Source: Takakia lepidozioides
Taxonomy: Eukaryota > Streptophyta > Takakiopsida > Takakiales > Takakiaceae
Direction: 5' to 3'
Assembly (NCBI GenBank): GCA_030704615.1
Contig: CM060731.1
Span: forward strand, 60,928,756 to 60,992,755
DNA: 64,000 nucleotides
Shown here: piece after piece, positions 33,721 through 44,290 of the stretch
Numbering within the stretch: position 1 is the stretch's first letter
Layout: every line of letters begins with the position of its first letter
Notes under the pieces: model-generated
Databases searched by the model: none
The model's input: only the letters and a program-made list of their open reading frames with translations
What the model was told of the DNA's origin: nothing
Made by a program: the position numbers and the translations under genes

Positions 33721-34003
33721 AAGAGTTTCATCAACGATATCCAGCTAAGCCCCGAGCTACACGTCAATAAGATGTCACAACGATGATGTTAGCCAAGTTA
33801 GCTTCAAGGTGAAGACTCCACATTCAATGTACCTGATACACGCTGAGGAGGGAGGAGCACAACATATCAGTATATATAGCTACACTTCCAGCACTCTTGC
33901 ATCTTGTATTGTCAGTATGGAGTCACAAGAACCAGATACATTGGAGTTGTCGCTTACCTAGCTACCAGATCAGCCTTTCCGACTCTCACGACCTTCACCA
34001 TCA
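33721..34003 (+). other. Chromovirus 3' untranslated region and purine tract
   Basis: GAGGAGGGAGGAG (about 33844-33856) is a likely polypurine tract for plus-strand priming. The roughly 150 bases after it do not match the first 85 bases of the 5' LTR, so the 5' edge of the 3' LTR has been replaced or has diverged beyond recognition. Confidence 0.5.
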
Positions 34004-34551
34004 CGATTTACCATGATCTATCATGATTTATTATTACTTACCAAGTTACCGGGAGTTTACCAAATTACCAAGAGTAACTTGGGAAATTGCTCAGGAAACT
34101 TCTTTTGCAGGAAACTTTTTTATCAAGATACCTCATTTGTTTAAGGAAACTTCTCCATCAAGAAACCTTTGTTTAATCTTGGAAACTTCTCCAACAAACA
34201 ACCTCCATAAGGGAAGCTTATTCGTAGCCAATATATATAGGAGGCGAGACTGGACACTCTTCAGTCTCGCCAACACAAGTTCAAGCTACTCTTGTTTCCA
34301 GTCCTAGTACTCCAGTCCAACTTCCAGTATTCCAGTCCAGTTTCCAGTATCTAGTATTCCAGTCTAGTTTCCAGCATTCCAGTATCCAAGTCAAGTTCCA
34401 GTATCTTGTACTCTTGTCCATTGTTATAAAGATCGTCTTGATTCCTATTTACTCATCGTGCATACGGCCACGCCGACCTTGACTTCTTGTCTAGTCTTGT
34501 ACCTCTAGTCTGATCTCTTGTTTGTGTTCAGTCATGTTCTTGTCCTTGACA
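34004..34551 (+). mobile_element. Chromovirus 3' LTR
   Basis: Closely matches the 5' LTR from GATTTACCATGATCTA to CTTGTCCTTGACA, including the TATA box, inverted repeat and AGTCTCGCCAA (34263-34273). It lacks about 16 bases before the TATA box and has scattered substitutions, so the insertion is not very recent. Confidence 0.85.
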
Positions 34552-34880
34552 ACATCCATTTATCTTTGTATTTTCCACATAGACACTCCTTGGGCAACCA
34601 GCAATCGCCACATGTAGTCGTGAATACCGGCATTCATACATTCCCACGCCCATGTCATTCTGTTGCAGTTTTGGCCATGATTCCTAGTCGTATCTACCAT
34701 CTTCTCATATCTGGTCAAACGTGTTTGACCGCACATCCTGACGTGGCGGAGGTACAAGGTGGCATATACGACTTCTGGTGGTCACAATTGGCAACCCGGA
34801 TTGCCCCCTTGCATTTTGTAGACATATATGCTATGACTGGGCAAATGTGGCAGACGTTAAAGCCGGGATCTGTTGTAGTG
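34552..34880. repeat. CACTA right subterminal region
   Basis: Contains GTCGTATCTACCATCTTC, GACGTGGCGGAGG and GGCATATACGACTTC, the same motif set as the left subterminal region, and ends in the inverted repeat TGTTGTAGTG. Confidence 0.7.
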
Positions 34881-34883
34881 TCC

Positions 34884-36810
34884 CTTGTGAAAGTCATGAG
34901 GAATCATGGTGTCTCAGATCCAAATTTTCATGGGTTTATGGCCGATAGCGCGTAGACAAATTGGAATGCAGTCCGGTTTGTTTTTGGAAGTGGTGATCCG
35001 AAAATACCCATGGTGGGCAGGGAGCGTACTTGCCTGTTCCATTGGACTCAGTCCCTCCGAAGGCACACTAATAATTGCATAAGACCAGAGTTGCAGGAGG
35101 AACACATGAGACTCTGCCGGCTGTATAAAGATGCGACAAGCGAGATCGAAGCAAACTCCTTATACCAAACTATAAGGGCATGGTGGTACTCCTCCGATGC
35201 AGCAAGTCAGGATGGCCTCAAAGAACTTGACGACTGGATGGGATTCTGGCACTTCAGATACAAATGGTGGAGAGGATTCATGACAAGAGTAAGGTCCCTT
35301 CTAAATTTCCGATGCTTGCATGAGTTCAATTTGAGGTGTTACCCCTGTTGACGTGTCATTTCTTCAATGCTATTAACCTTTGAAGTACAATAATAAATGG
35401 AAAGAATATATTGTGTAAAATATGTCTTTGGAGGACATAGCGGATATGCCTTCTTGTAATTTATCCGAGACCGTGCATAGTGTGTGGAATGCGCAATCCG
35501 GCAAGAACGGACGGGACCTGTATGTTGCCACTTCGGATGACATGGTCCGAGCGCTTTCGCAACAAACACGGTACCGGGATTTCCTTCGTGGACGGGGTTC
35601 TGGTAAGGGGCCAAACATGGCGGAGTTGCAATTGAGGGCTGCAAACAAATGCAAGAATCCCGTTAGAATGGCAAAGGTTGTAAACGAATGCACAATGGGA
35701 ACACCTTTGCAATCCAAACATCCTCATCTGGAAGATGAGGAGAGATTCGGTTCATGCAAGCGCAAACTGGACACCCCTCCGGGATCGGACGGGGATCCAC
35801 ATCGACATGATAGGGATAACTTTTCGGTGCCACGTGTGCCCGTGCCACCCACGTTCGTGCACGCAACATCCTTTGTGGGTGAATCTTCCTCGACAGAGTT
35901 CACGGAGTCGACAACTACAACTACACGGGAAGAAGGGGTGAACCTGCTACCCATCCAGGAGTCTGATTGTGCAGACGCGCTGTGGCACATAGAGCGAACT
36001 CCGCAAGGCTCAAAGGTGAAATGTTCCGCTATTAGGGCAACGTCCTTTGTGAAGTGCACATCTATGATTTGTAGAGCCCCAGCAGGGACTCCAGCCCCAA
36101 CTTTCGCAAGGTTGTTCAAGCATTATAGTGCGCCGGAGGCCAGACCTCACAAGTTTTGGTTTTGTCCTGATGACATGAAACGTTGCGTGATGGGAACTGT
36201 CCGTGATTCGGTGATAAGCAAACCTCAAATCCCAAATGTTTGGCCAGTTAAGATGGGAACTACACTATCTACACAGGAAATTGACATGATGGAAGATGCA
36301 GGTTTTCGGCTCCCAAGAGGACCAACTGTCATGACGGTTAATACTTCGCATGATTTCCCTTCCCCATTTCCTGCGCGCCCTCCACTTGGCAACGACTGGC
36401 CTACGAAAAGAAACGGAAAGGTGGTCCGGCGGGTTGAGGCAGGTGCAGAGCACGAGTGCAAGATTGAATCAGCGAAAACCCTTCAGTGTCGGATCACCCA
36501 CGTTGTCGATGTTCCCCCACCAGGCTACGGACGGGTATATAGTATGGTGACGATGAGATCTATTCTTCACAATAGGGTGTACGAGGTAACAGTTTCCAAT
36601 TTCCCAGATTGCACTTGCCCAGACTTCAAAAACACAATCTCCAGTTCTCTAGGAAAGAGAGATAAATTTGTGCCATGCAAACATTTGTACTACATGTACA
36701 TTCAGAGGATGTTTTGTGATCCAAAAAGAGGCACATACATTCACCAATGTACGATAGGGCCTGCTGATGTTATGACACTACTTGAGCGATATAGTACTGC
36801 ACGAGTTTGA
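34884..36810 (+). pseudogene. SWIM MULE transposase copy 2, C-terminal part
   Basis: Continues the frame broken at 24388: NHGVSDPNFHGFMAD, then TAG at 34953-34955 where the intact copy has Gln, then RTCLFHWTQSLRRHT. At 35288/35289 AGA/GTAAGG matches the donor of the intact copy at 10584/10585. A clear acceptor is missing before the next frame at 35422 (MSLEDIADMPSCNLSETVHS), which runs to 36810 with the SWIM finger CTCPDF...CKHLYYMY. With one nonsense codon, a lost N-terminus and a 10.5-kb insertion it is a pseudogene. The second frame alone encodes 462 residues with no stop. Confidence 0.8.
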
Positions 36811-37529
36811 GATGTTCTCGAGCATGACCTTGCAAAGCCTGGGCTGGTTTTTCTGTAACGTCCGGTGACAGATGACAAAGTCGCGCCTTTGTATGGAAAA
36901 AGCTCCAAACTGTTTGATGGCAGCACTTTCTTGACTCAGAAGTCATGTCCTACCCCACGTCATGATCAAATGAATGGCAATGCTTTGTACACTTTCTACA
37001 CTTTGTACACTTTCCAATTTCGACCGTGAGTTCTAAATATACCCCAGTCTTACATGGACCTTCACTACTGGCATTGTTTATATGACATGTATACTGTTTC
37101 GAACACAAGGTACGTGAACGTCGAAAATCGTTCGAGTTCTTTCAACCAAGATGTCATTGGTCTCATCCATTGTATATTCATCCATATTTTGACGTCCCTC
37201 ATTCATCCTACATCCATCCCATATCCATCCAACATTCATCCAACATTCATCCTACATTCATCCATTCCACAAACCCATTCATCCGTACGGATTTCGTCTC
37301 GCACTGATCTCAAATTTCCATTCATGTCTTGCGTATGTTGCCCCCCTTAACCATAAACGTCGTCCCCACAACAATAGGTTCTGCTTTTTCCACGGCTATA
37401 GGCTCCGCTTTCATTCTATGCTCACGCTTAAGAAATGTGCTCACACTTATGAAATCTGCTCACGCTTAACGAAGTTTGCTCACGCTTAACGAAGTTTGCT
37501 CACGCTTAGTCCGCTAAGCGTGAGCGCGC
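36811..37529. repeat. Gene-free stretch with CATCC and CTCACGCTTA repeats
   Basis: CATCCTACATTCATCCA-type short repeats lie at about 37195-37290. GCTCACGCTTAACGAAGTTT is repeated at 37440-37510, ending in an inverted block (CTCACGCTTAGTCCGCTAAGCGTGAG, about 37500-37525), a strong hairpin. No coding frame. Confidence 0.6.
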
Positions 37530-38531
37530 TCACGCGCTAGCTTCCCTCCCTGATACCACTCCACATATACTACACCCTGCGGTGGCCCGAGAAAATCTTA
37601 GCAAGAGTAAGCGTCCCTCACAGTGAATAAGTGTAAACTTGTCGCGACAGCTGACTACTTCGGGAAGGACAGGCTTGTTCCATAAATCTTTTTCAATGGT
37701 GTACGCAAGCAGCCGGTATGGCCTCGTTCCCGACTTGGTAGGAAATACAAAGTGCAAAACTCCTTCATACTCAACACCAATTACATCTACATACTGGCTT
37801 GAAGAATAACATGGTGTGTAAGGCAAGGACACTTGTTTCCACGAACCCGATGCTGCATCGTAGATCTTTGTGATCTGGTTTCTCTCGTCTTCACAAGCAT
37901 ACTCACGATTGCCCGCAATAAGAATCTTGTACGTCTTTGTTCTCTCATCTATGAACATCTTCACTATTGCTGGGTCCCCCCGCCAATGATTCAACATATG
38001 AGGCAATATTTTGGAGCCACCGGTCAGAGGGTTCCATACCTCAATGTCTATCCCATGGACATTATGAGTGGGAGTCAGTGCACATATGAGGCCTCCTGCT
38101 ACAAACTCCATTGTAAACATTCGTGGTAGGCTATAGTCTTTAGGGCTTTGGCTTCTGTTTGCCTACCACTGGTCGGCAACAAAATCGTACGTGCATAATT
38201 GTGCATTAACTCCTCCTTCAATACATGAATCATACACCAGAATACCTATAGATGATTGTAGAAGAGGAGATGCAACTTCTTCGATCTGTGCAGAGTTCTT
38301 GCGGAATGAAGGAGAGTCAATCCAAGAACACCAGTGTTTGCAAACAATGTGAAATCGAAGCAAACTGAAAACTGGCAAGAAAGTAATAACAACATCCACC
38401 AGTGTTTCCGGCAATCTTCCCCACACAGAGGCGTCCATGACCGCTGTGCGTAGCTGCACAAATTTCTCCCTTCCACTGCCAACGTGAAGAGCAAAGACGT
38501 AAAAGAGCAAAGCTCGGCAACAATTGAACAA
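37530..38531 (-). pseudogene. F-box protein gene, decayed duplicate
   Basis: Minus-strand duplicate of the F-box gene at 42281-43480. The F-box (VWGRLPETLVDVVITFLPVF) and following region are kept in frame 38531-38163, which ends at a TAG after DQW. The frame continues 38120-37530 (FVAGGLICALTPTHNVHGID). Near the end it jumps from RATAGCSI to CGVVSG, missing about 36 residues present in the intact copy, then ends early at the CTCACGCTTA repeat region. One nonsense codon, one internal deletion and loss of the C-terminal third indicate a pseudogene. The ATG used by the intact copy (MDASVWG) is present. Confidence 0.8.
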
Positions 38532-39017
38532 GACGACTCACTTCTGAGCCCCTTATGTATAAGCAGGGTATGCTGCTAAACTTGCCGGCAAGGTTTTCTC
38601 AGGTATTTTATGATATTTAATTTTTAAACCTACTTTGACCTCCCTGGAGGTAATTTTTGATAGTTGTATACTTGTACCTCCAAACGTATTGTTTACGGAC
38701 AAACGTTGATATCAAGTAGTGGCAGCTACAAACAATGTAGCCCTATGATCATGTTGAAGTCACTCGAGAAAATGTGGTCAATGGAGCTTACACCGTGTCA
38801 AGAGTATGATTGGTCTAAAAAAAAGCTCTGAAGTATAAACCAGTGTTGTGCGGTTATTTGATTTTTTTAGTATCAGCCGGTTACAGATGTTTAACTTTAA
38901 CTTTGTGTTCACATCCTCCGATTCTTGGGTTTTGGATCTTTTCCGCTCTGATATCCTGTCGGTAATACAAAATTTAACCCTATACGGTTATGGACAAATG
39001 GAGTTTATGTCAGGTGA
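38532..39017. other. Flank of F-box pseudogene, no gene
   Basis: The first part resembles the region upstream of the intact F-box copy (GTTGTATACTT.GTACCTCCAAAC at 38663 and 43718), so the duplication included upstream DNA of at least 150 bases. Confidence 0.5.
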
Positions 39018-39090
39018 TAGGGCCCACCCCCGAAAGGGGGCAGTAGCCGTGAGGCGAAGTGACTCTTAGTTATGCCGGCTTTGGCTGGAG
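39018..39090 (-). mobile_element. MITE-like terminal repeat, reverse copy
   Basis: TAGGGCCCACCCCCGAAAGG at 39018 begins a block whose reverse complement matches 40480-40551 (CTAAGAG.CACTTCGCC, CGGCTACTG, GGGTGGGCCCTA). A TCTC run follows at 39094-39119. Confidence 0.6.
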
Positions 39091-39093
39091 TCC

Positions 39094-39119
39094 TCTCTCT
39101 CTCTCTCTCTCTCTCTCTA
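39094..39119 (+). repeat. (CT)n microsatellite
   Basis: Uninterrupted CT dinucleotides over 26 bases next to the MITE-like terminus. Confidence 0.9.
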
Positions 39120-40261
39120 TGTCAGGATGGGTTCAGTATCTAGTTATCAAACAAATTTTATTTTAATAACATAAAATAACCCAAACTAAAAATCTAATGT
39201 ATTAAAAATACTAATGAAAAAGTACCTGCCCCTCTGAAACGTGCCTTGTGAACGTGATGAGTAGACATGAAATGAAGACAAGCCAGCTCATGACTAGGGC
39301 CCGCCTCCTTTATGTCGAGTGAACAAATAACTGGTTTTTATCCGGATTATAAGTTATAACCTCCGGATTTCAATGCCGGATATATGGGTTCATAACCTGC
39401 TTCTTTTGGCCACTACGGTTCAAATCAAATTAAAAAAAATACAAAATCACCGGTTCTCAACTAGGCCGGTTATCCCATTTTTTCAGATACGGCGGTTCTT
39501 ATCGGAGGCTGGTATTTCCTTCGGGAGATCCACATATATATCTGGGTTGGGACCCACCGGGGGTTTGAGACTGAATCAAATATCCGTGCAACATTGGTAT
39601 AAACCACGTGGCAGCTTATCAAAATTGTTGCTTCAATGGACAGAGCCTCTTGCGGTTTGCGGTTTGTTTGTTTGTTTGTTTATTTGTTTTGTAGCGTTGA
39701 GATGTCCCAAACCGAGGGGCCTCTCAATGAGGAGGGGTGCACCGGCTTGGTTTCATGATTTTCGGAACTGCCGAGTGGGAGATATGGAATTTCAAGTACT
39801 TTTGGTTGTCGAAAATTCGTGAAAAATAGCAAAGTGGGCTTTCCTAGGACAATGATTGGATGTATCAATATATGAAGCCTCAAGGGGGGAGGTTGCAAAA
39901 ATAGCAAAGTGGGCTTTCCTAGAACAATGATTGGATATATCAGTAAATAAAGCGTCGAGATGAGGATACATAGGAGAGTGCACTTGGACTTAGATGACAC
40001 TCGGCACTTGGGCCAACAGCACATGCTACCCTAGTCTACATAATTTTCAATTAAATGTAATATTTTTAATTACAGTTAGGTTTTTAATGAAATTTCTTAG
40101 ATGCTCATTGATCTAAACATCAACAATATTGTGATGGGTAGCATCAATATGCATCAATGTACATGGAACATATTATTCTAAAAACTTGCCTTCACCGGCC
40201 CGTTGGCTAATAATAAGTAATTGAGATGGATACATATTGTTAGTTGTCAATTACTAAAAGA
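39120..40261. repeat. No gene; 73-base direct repeat at 39823
   Basis: AAAAATAGCAAAGTGGGCTT starts two copies at about 39823 and 39896, each about 57 bases. A TTTG run (TTTGTTTGTTTG) lies at 39665-39680. Otherwise AT-rich with short frames. Confidence 0.5.
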
Positions 40262-40576
40262 AAGAGAAAACTACGGCCAAAGCCTACATAACTAAGAGCC
40301 ATTCCACCGTGGATGTGGGCCCTATATAAAGAAAGAAAGAGGCTTGGATATGCTTGTGGTGGTGATTGTTGTATTAGGCTTATTTTCGAGTTTGTGTTTA
40401 TTTATGATCATGGTGGTGAGACAGCGACATATGGTTGGGAGATGGATATTTTTGAAGAATTTTTGGATGAGAGAGATGACTGGGCCGAAGCCTACGTAAC
40501 TAAGAGCCACTTCGCCTTGCGGCTACTGACCGTTTCCAAGGGTGGGCCCTATTATTAGGGCCCACCCTAATAATAG
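40262..40576 (+). mobile_element. MITE-like termini, two direct copies and a palindrome
   Basis: Two blocks share GGCC(A/G)AAGCCTAC(A/G)TAAC and TAAGAGCCA.TTC (40275-40330 and 40483-40551), the second ending GGGTGGGCCCTA. At 40540-40567 GGGTGGGCCCTA, TTAT and TAGGGCCCACCC make a perfect 12-base-arm palindrome, as if two inverted-repeat ends lie head to head. The first copy ends GTGGGCCCTATA. Together with 39018 this outlines a short family of inverted-repeat elements with ends GGGCCCACC. Confidence 0.55.
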
Positions 40577-40766
40577 ATGGAGAAGACTACGCTCACCCGA
40601 CAAATTGAATGCAGGCGTGGGAGCCGTGCTGGTACGTTCGTCTGGGATGGCCGTATCGGCAACGTTCCAGGGGCGCACTGTCAAATCCCCACCCCCCTTG
40701 CTCCCCTCTCACAGGTGAGCCTGCATTCTAGATTAAAGGATTAAAGAATCTAACTTTAGACAACGA

Positions 40767-40842
40767 GCTTTTGGTAGCGTAGTGCCTGAGTGGTGCGCAG
40801 TGCAGCAACGACGTCCTAGGTTCAAATCGTTGTAACAAAAGC
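40767..40842 (+). other. tRNA-like sequence, probably SINE head or tRNA pseudogene
   Basis: A 76-base block with GCTTTTG at the 5' end paired to CAAAAGC at the 3' end, an A-box-like TAGCGTAGTGC at 40775-40785 and a B-box-like GGTTCAAATCG at 40819-40829. CAACGA and TCGTTG form a T-arm-like stem but the loop is 15 bases, so it does not fold as a functional tRNA. Confidence 0.45.
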
Positions 40843-40903
40843 ACTTTGAGTGATTGGTTGCTCTTGTGACAATTATTGTACTTTTTCATCTACAAAATCC
40901 AGA

Positions 40904-41270
40904 ATGAAGATGGATCCAAAATTCATCATGAAGATGACCAAAATTGACTTAGTTTTCTTGCTAGTGTTGTTATTCTTCATTACAGTTCCAAAATCAGTAA
41001 CATGTTACTTCAATAGTCTGCTTGTGGGAGAATTACTCATTTCCAGTGGTTACTTAACTGCTCTGGATACCCAAGAATACTCAGTTTCATCGAATTGTCA
41101 CTTCCAGTATTATGGTCCAAATGGAGTCATGATCTGGTAGCTGACTGATACTTATCGCCACATAGATACTGCTATTTGACATTGCAAGCAGATGGAAAAT
41201 TGGTTGTATATGACTACAATCGAAATCCGTTGTGGGCATCTGGGACAGAAGGTGCCTCGTGGGACCAATG
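40904..41270 (+). pseudogene. Bulb-type (GNA-like) mannose-binding lectin, broken
   Basis: Met at 40904 starts MKMDPKFIMKMTK followed by a hydrophobic signal peptide (LVFLLVLLFFITVP). The lectin domain begins FNSLLVGELLISSGYLT and continues through PNGVMIW to a TAG at 41138-41140. In a second frame LTLQADGKLVVYDYN, NPLWASGTEG and WDQCTPGG complete it. The sugar-binding pattern QxDxNxVxY is seen as QADGKLVVY, with Lys in place of Asn. These lectins are secreted and bind mannose. The nonsense codon, frame changes and later stops mark a pseudogene. A further weak lectin-like stretch (YSVLMQCDGTLCKYE, about 41588-41635) may be a second domain. Confidence 0.65.
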
Positions 41271-42280
41271 CACACCTGGTGGTGTTTGATACTATGAAGC
41301 ACTTCTATGGAGATATAGGGTTGTCCCTTTGTTGGGTCTATCACATGGTGGATTATAACAATGGTGGATTATAACAATGGCGATCAGCGTGTTAGACTTT
41401 GGGGCATTGACGCACCATCTATTTGAAATCTGATCTATTGTAGCATCAAATATGAGGTCCGGAAAATTTGCTGGATGCATGTTAGATTGACAAGGAGGTA
41501 TAAAAAAGATGGCTAGAAGTACATGGCGGTGGCAGCCAAGTATTTAAAGGGGTTGTTTTGACAGTCTCCATCTCTATTTGAAGAACTATAGTGTGTTGAT
41601 GCAGTGTGATGGCACTTTGTGTAAATATGAGATCACTTAATAGTTCAATCTAGATGGTGGGTTGCAATGTATTGGGAACACTCATTTCTTTAGCAAGAGG
41701 AGTTCTCGACTGATGCAACCAGCCTGCACGTTTTGCTGGAATCATCTTGTGGATCCAACGTTATAAGGGACTTCGCTTGCCATGAATTCTGCAGGCTCCA
41801 AGCAACGCCCCCCACACTGTAGCACCTGATTCGATTGGTAGTCTGTTAATGAGATCCTCTGTGACACACATGTCGGGGAGTTCATGTGATATAGTATCTA
41901 CCAGTGTTGGACGGGTATTATTTTATTATAATACCAGCCGGGTTGTGGTATTGAAATATTTTTTCTTATGAATACCAGCCATTTCCATAGTATTACAATT
42001 TAGAATACTCGTAAAATTGTAATATCCATCGGTTCTCAACAGATGCATGACTTTGAATTTGCTATCAGTAATATTACTATTGACATATCAAGTAAATAAT
42101 CAATGAGGAATGTTTGCAACGCAACTTTGGGTTGATTGCAACTCAAACCAACCAGCAAATTCTACAATAGTGTGGACCCACTACCAAAGTTGCAAGCACG
42201 AGTGTGAGGCACCAAGGATTTGCAAATCAATAAATGAATGCAAACCGGTGAACACGTGAACACCATGCTTTGCAGAATTT
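41271..42280. other. Decayed lectin 3' region and gene-free sequence
   Basis: Fragments of a possible second lectin domain up to about 41830, then AT-rich sequence with repeated AATACCAGCC (41927-41985). No intact frame. Confidence 0.4.
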
Positions 42281-43480
42281 CTACAATACTAGTGTCCGCA
42301 ATAATGCCGGCTGAAATGAAAACTCTACTGCAACCCGCTGATAATTATGTGTAGATACTCCATCTACTCCATAAAATGGACAAGGAGGCAACCTTCGCAA
42401 TGTTTGTTGAACCATGTCGTACACCCATACTTGCATACATGTTATCTCCCTCTGACGTACCTCGCTTGTTATGACCAGTTGGTTACCTGATACCACTCCA
42501 CATATTGGATAATTTATACTCGTCGGATCACCACCTATACGTGGAACTTGTACTTGTAACAGGGGGACCCACTCTTTGCTTGAAATATTGAGCTCGAAGA
42601 CACTACACTCTGCGGTGGCCCGAGAAACTCTTTGCACGAGTAAGCGTCCCACGCAGTGAACAAGTGCAAACTTGTCGCGACAGCTGACTACTTCGGGAAG
42701 GACGTACGGTGGCTCGCTCCATAAATCTTGTTCAATGTTGTACGCAAGCAACCGGTATGGCCTTGTTCCCGACATGGTAGGAAATACAAAGTGCAAAACT
42801 CCTTCATACTCAACACCAATTACATCTACGTACTGGCTTGTAGAATAACATGGTGTGTAAGGCAGGAAGTGTCCACCGTGTTTCCACGAACCCGATGATG
42901 CATCGTAGATCTCTGTGATCTGGTTTCTCTCGTCTTCACCCGCATACTCACGGTTGCCCGCAATAAGAATCTTGTACGTCTTTGTTCTCTCATCTATGAA
43001 CATCTTCATTATAGCTGGGATCCCGAACCAACGATTGAGCGTATGAGGCAATATTTTGGAGCCACCGGTCACAGGGTTCCATACCTCAATGTCTATCCCA
43101 TGGATATTATGACTGGGAGTCAACGCACATATGAGGCCTCCTGCTACAAGCTCCACTTTAAGGATTTGTGGTAGGCTGTAGTGCCTAGGACTTTGGCTCC
43201 TACCTGCCTGCCACTGGTCGGCAATAAGATCGTACGTGCATAATTGTGCATTAACTCCTCCTTCAGTACATGAATCATGCACAAGAAAACCTACAGATGA
43301 TTGCAGAAGAGGAGATGCTCCTTCAATTTGTGCAGAGGTCTTGCGGAATGAAGGAGAATCGATCAAAGAACACCAGTGTTTGCAAACAATGCGAAATCGA
43401 AGCAAACTGAAAACTGGCAAAAAAATAATTATAGCATCCACCAGTGCTCCGGGCAATCTGCCCCACACAGAGGCGTCCAT
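42281..43480 (-). CDS. F-box protein with kelch-like C-terminal region
   Basis: Single exon, 399 codons from MDASVWG; an in-frame upstream Met at 43552 would add 24 residues, but the F-box starts right after MDASVWG and both duplicates keep this Met. The F-box (residues 4-45: VWGRLPGALVDAIIIFLPVF, LRFRIVCKHWCSLIDSPSF) binds SKP1 in SCF ubiquitin ligases. The rest carries beta-propeller-like repeats (LCTYDLIADQW, IEVWNPVTGG, ITEIYDASSGSW, LLAYNIEQDLW, VFELNISSKEW, VWVYDMVQQTL), typical of substrate-binding kelch/FBA regions. No internal stops. A broken duplicate lies 4 kb to the left in the same orientation. Target unknown. It may be expressed; the upstream region has no clear TATA box. Confidence 0.8.
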   Translation of the reverse strand: MDASVWGRLPGALVDAIIIFLPVFSLLRFRIVCKHWCSLIDSPSFRKTSAQIEGASPLLQSSVGFLVHDSCTEGGVNAQLCTYDLIADQWQAGRSQSPRHYSLPQILKVELVAGGLICALTPSHNIHGIDIEVWNPVTGGSKILPHTLNRWFGIPAIMKMFIDERTKTYKILIAGNREYAGEDERNQITEIYDASSGSWKHGGHFLPYTPCYSTSQYVDVIGVEYEGVLHFVFPTMSGTRPYRLLAYNIEQDLWSEPPYVLPEVVSCRDKFALVHCVGRLLVQRVSRATAECSVFELNISSKEWVPLLQVQVPRIGGDPTSINYPICGVVSGNQLVITSEVRQREITCMQVWVYDMVQQTLRRLPPCPFYGVDGVSTHNYQRVAVEFSFQPALLRTLVL

Positions 43481-43948
43481 GGCCGCTATGCTTAGCCGCA
43501 CAAATCTCTCCCTTCCACTGCCAACGTGAAGAGCAAAGACGTAAAAGAGCAAAGCTAGGCAACAATTGAAGAAGACGACTCGCTTCTGAGCCCCTTTCTA
43601 CGTACATGTAAGCAGGGCATACTGACTAAACTTGTCGGCTTGTCGGTAGGACTTGCTCAAGGTATTTTTAGAAGATCTATAGTTTAAACCCGTTCACCTC
43701 CATGGAGGTAATTGTAATAGTTGTATACTTTGTACCTCCAAACATATTGTTTACGTATGGCGTTGATATCGAGCAGTTGCAGCTACAAACAATGTGGCCC
43801 TGTCAGCAACAGTGAAACTGGCTCCTCCATCTCTTATATGGCTGCTCATGGACGTATTGTCATGTTCAGCTTTCTTCGTTGGAAAGAACACTAAATCAGA
43901 AATTGAAACTACACATAGGGGGGTTATGCTCAGCATGGGTGGATAAGT
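43481..43948. other. Upstream region of F-box gene, no gene
   Basis: Shares short blocks with the region upstream of the F-box pseudogene (AATAGTTGTATACTT and GTACCTCCAAAC), then unique sequence. Confidence 0.4.
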
Positions 43949-44290
43949 CACTTTCATTGTTCTCAATGCATGTGCCAACCTGGGAGACCTGGAAAAGGGC
44001 AAGGAGGTCTACACAGAACCCTCGTGAATATGTATATTGCTTAATGTGTGAAGGATGCGCTTCAAGTGTTTGACAATATCACTATAGTAGATGTCGTGTC
44101 ATGGAATGCCATGATCATAGGATGCGCTCAGCATGGGTGTGGTAGGTACACCCTGCAATAATTTGAAGAAATGCAACAAGAAGGCCCGAAGCCAAACAGT
44201 ATCAGTTTTACATCTGTTCTCGCTGCATGTAGCCATGTAGGCTTACCAGATGAAGGCCGTCATTACTCTGATTAAATGAGGCAAGCTCAT
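43949..44290 (+). pseudogene. PPR (PLS-type) protein remnant
   Basis: Frames encode VLNACANLGDLEKGKEVY, then ALQVFDNI..VDVVSWNAMI, CAQHG, FEEMQQEGPKPNSISFTSVL and AACSHVGLPDEGRHYSD. These are consecutive L, S and P motifs of a plant organellar PPR protein with the usual C-terminal wording ACSH.GL.DEG. TAA replaces Leu before FEEM and TGA interrupts the first part. No E or DYW domain follows. A decayed retro- or gene copy. Confidence 0.7.

Larger units (their letters stand above)
24389..34880. mobile_element. CACTA transposon, 10,492 bp, TCC target duplication
   Basis: The left end CACTACAACA (24389) and the right end TGTTGTAGTG (to 34880) are inverted repeats matching at 27 of the first 31 positions. 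TCC at 24386-24388 and TCC at 34881-34883 form the 3-base target duplication expected for CACTA elements. Removing the element and one TCC rejoins the transposase reading frame exactly (WKS followed by LVKVMRNHGVSDPNF). No CACTA transposase gene is recognisable inside, so the element is probably non-autonomous. It contains a PPR-derived array and a nested chromovirus. Confidence 0.9.
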
